From: an uncultured Atopobiaceae bacterium
Lineage (GTDB): Bacteria; Actinomycetota; Coriobacteriia; Coriobacteriales; Atopobiaceae
Reading direction: 5' to 3'
NCBI GenBank assembly: GCA_947626465.1
Contig: CANQSI010000014.1
Span: 1 to 16,978, forward strand
Length of the DNA stretch: 16,978 nt
The notes under the pieces are model-generated. The model saw only the letters and a program-made list of their open reading frames with translations, was not told the origin of the DNA and searched no databases. Shown here one piece after another: positions 16,170 through 16,978 of the stretch (position 1 is its first letter; each line of letters starts with the position of its first letter). The position numbers were made by a program, and so were the translations under genes.

Positions 16170-16213
16170 AGTACGGGCCTCGCATCGGAACATCTCGATG
16201 CGAGGCCCGTACT
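16170..16213 (+). terminator. Perfect 18-bp hairpin between precursor and maturase, likely attenuator or mRNA stabiliser
   Basis: The left arm AGTACGGGCCTCGCATCG (16170-16187) and right arm CGATGCGAGGCCCGTACT (16196-16213) are exact reverse complements around the 8-nt loop GAACATCT. A short lower helix can form between CGATC at 16162 and GATCG at 16216. There is no run of T after the stem, so it is not a standard intrinsic terminator. It starts 21 nt after the precursor stop and ends 37 nt before the maturase start. This position fits a partial terminator or a 3' stabilising stem that raises precursor mRNA over maturase mRNA. Confidence 0.7.
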
Positions 16214-16249
16214 CAGATCGCGTGATGCCCGCACGATCCCCTTCCCCAC

Positions 16250-16978
16250 ATGCGCTTCCGCTTGAAACAACCCTATCGCCTGCGGTCGTGGCAGGGTCTT
16301 TCGCACGTAGTGCTCGACGCCGATCGCCTCGCGCTCGCGCCGCTCTCCGCTACGGAGTTCGCCTGCCTCGAGCTTTGCGATGGGAGCGTCGACTTCGACC
16401 TTCCCACCATCCCCGCCGACGAGCGTGAGGCGGCCGCCGACCTCGCGTGCCGCGGCCTCATCGAGCCCTGCGCGCCGGGCGAGGGCATCGATCCCGAACA
16501 GGCCCATCGGAGCTTCCCGAACCGCTTCGTCCGGCTCATCCACTGGTCGATCACCGGACGCTGCAACTACCATTGCCGCCACTGCCTCATGGACGCGGGC
16601 TCTAAAGGCGCCGTCTCGAGCGTTGCGGGCGGAGGACGCGAGCCAAGCTTCGCCGAGATCGAGGCAATCGTCGAGCAGATCGCCGCCTGCGGGATTCCCG
16701 CCGTTGCCCTCACCGGCGGCGAGCCGCTGCTTCGAGAGGACTTCGCCGCCATCGCCAAGCTCCTCAGCCGCCGCGCAATCCGCGTTGCCGCCATTTCCAC
16801 CAACGGCTCGTTGGTGTCTGAAGGACTTCTCGACACCCTCGACAAGCTGGGACAACGTCCCCAATTCGTCCTCTCCTTCGATGGGGTGGGCCACCATGAC
16901 TGGCTTCGCGGCGTGCCCGGCGCCGAGGCGGCCGCCGAGCGCGCGATCCGGCTCCTCACCGGACGTGGATTCCGCACG
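16250..16978 (+). CDS. Radical SAM RiPP maturase (cut by window end)
   Basis: Only the first 243 residues are in the window; the frame is open at the right edge. Residues 1 to about 80 (MRFRLKQPYRLRSWQGLSHV onward) look like a PqqD-type leader-recognition element: short strands, then helices including LSATEFACLELCDG. The radical SAM core starts at about 95. The 4Fe-4S ligands are Cys105, Cys109 and Cys112 in GRCNYHCRHC. The SAM-binding motif is LTGGEPL (154-160), and STNGSLV and LSFDGV follow as expected for a partial TIM barrel. A C-terminal SPASM or similar cluster domain may lie beyond the window. ATG 16250 is the only in-frame start after the stop at 16223; its ribosome binding site is poor. 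Its likely substrate is the Nif11-type precursor just upstream. Confidence 0.9.
   Translation, partial: MRFRLKQPYRLRSWQGLSHVVLDADRLALAPLSATEFACLELCDGSVDFDLPTIPADEREAAADLACRGLIEPCAPGEGIDPEQAHRSFPNRFVRLIHWSITGRCNYHCRHCLMDAGSKGAVSSVAGGGREPSFAEIEAIVEQIAACGIPAVALTGGEPLLREDFAAIAKLLSRRAIRVAAISTNGSLVSEGLLDTLDKLGQRPQFVLSFDGVGHHDWLRGVPGAEAAAERAIRLLTGRGFRT

Noticed and set aside
1..16978. CRISPR arrays, tRNA or rRNA genes, insertion sequences
   Set aside because: No regularly spaced repeats, tRNA-like cloverleaf sequences, rRNA segments, transposase frames or terminal inverted repeats were seen.

Overview
The window is a gene-dense piece of a high-GC bacterial chromosome. Third codon positions are mostly G or C, intergenic gaps are short, and ribosome binding sites are Gram-positive-like. 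FolC sits near ValS, there is a class-2 GalT, an acetyl-type MetA and a DUF6273-type lipoprotein. Together these suggest an anaerobic actinobacterium of the Coriobacteriia (Olsenella/Atopobiaceae-like). This is an inference; no rRNA or marker search was possible. No stretch longer than 300 bases lacks a gene.

Left part (111-6380, all minus strand). Transcription runs valS, then a DUF6273-like lipoprotein, then folC, then a LacI-family regulator. valS and folC are housekeeping genes; the lipoprotein between them looks like an insertion. A 215-base divergent region (6381-6595) separates valS from a plus-strand GH1 6-phospho-beta-glucosidase (6596-8161). It contains what looks like the decayed C-terminal end of a PIN-domain toxin gene.

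Middle part (8167-15667, all minus strand). Transcription runs cca (CCA-adding tRNA nucleotidyltransferase), galK, galT, metY, metA, then an orphan 249-residue protein. galK and galT share an ATGA overlap and form the first steps of the Leloir pathway; galE is not in the window. MetA carries Glu111, the acetyl-CoA type. It pairs with MetY to make homocysteine directly from O-acetylhomoserine and sulfide. The orphan protein resembles the N-terminal domain of McrB-like restriction ATPases, but no ATPase or nuclease is attached or nearby.

Right end (15865-16978, plus strand). This is the most interesting part: a RiPP (ribosomally made, post-translationally modified peptide) locus cut by the window edge. 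A 94-residue Nif11-type precursor with a Gly-Gly leader boundary and a 22-residue core is followed by a perfect 18-bp hairpin. After that comes a radical SAM maturase with a probable N-terminal leader-recognition domain and a CxxxCxxC cluster motif. Transport and protease genes, if any, would lie beyond the right edge.
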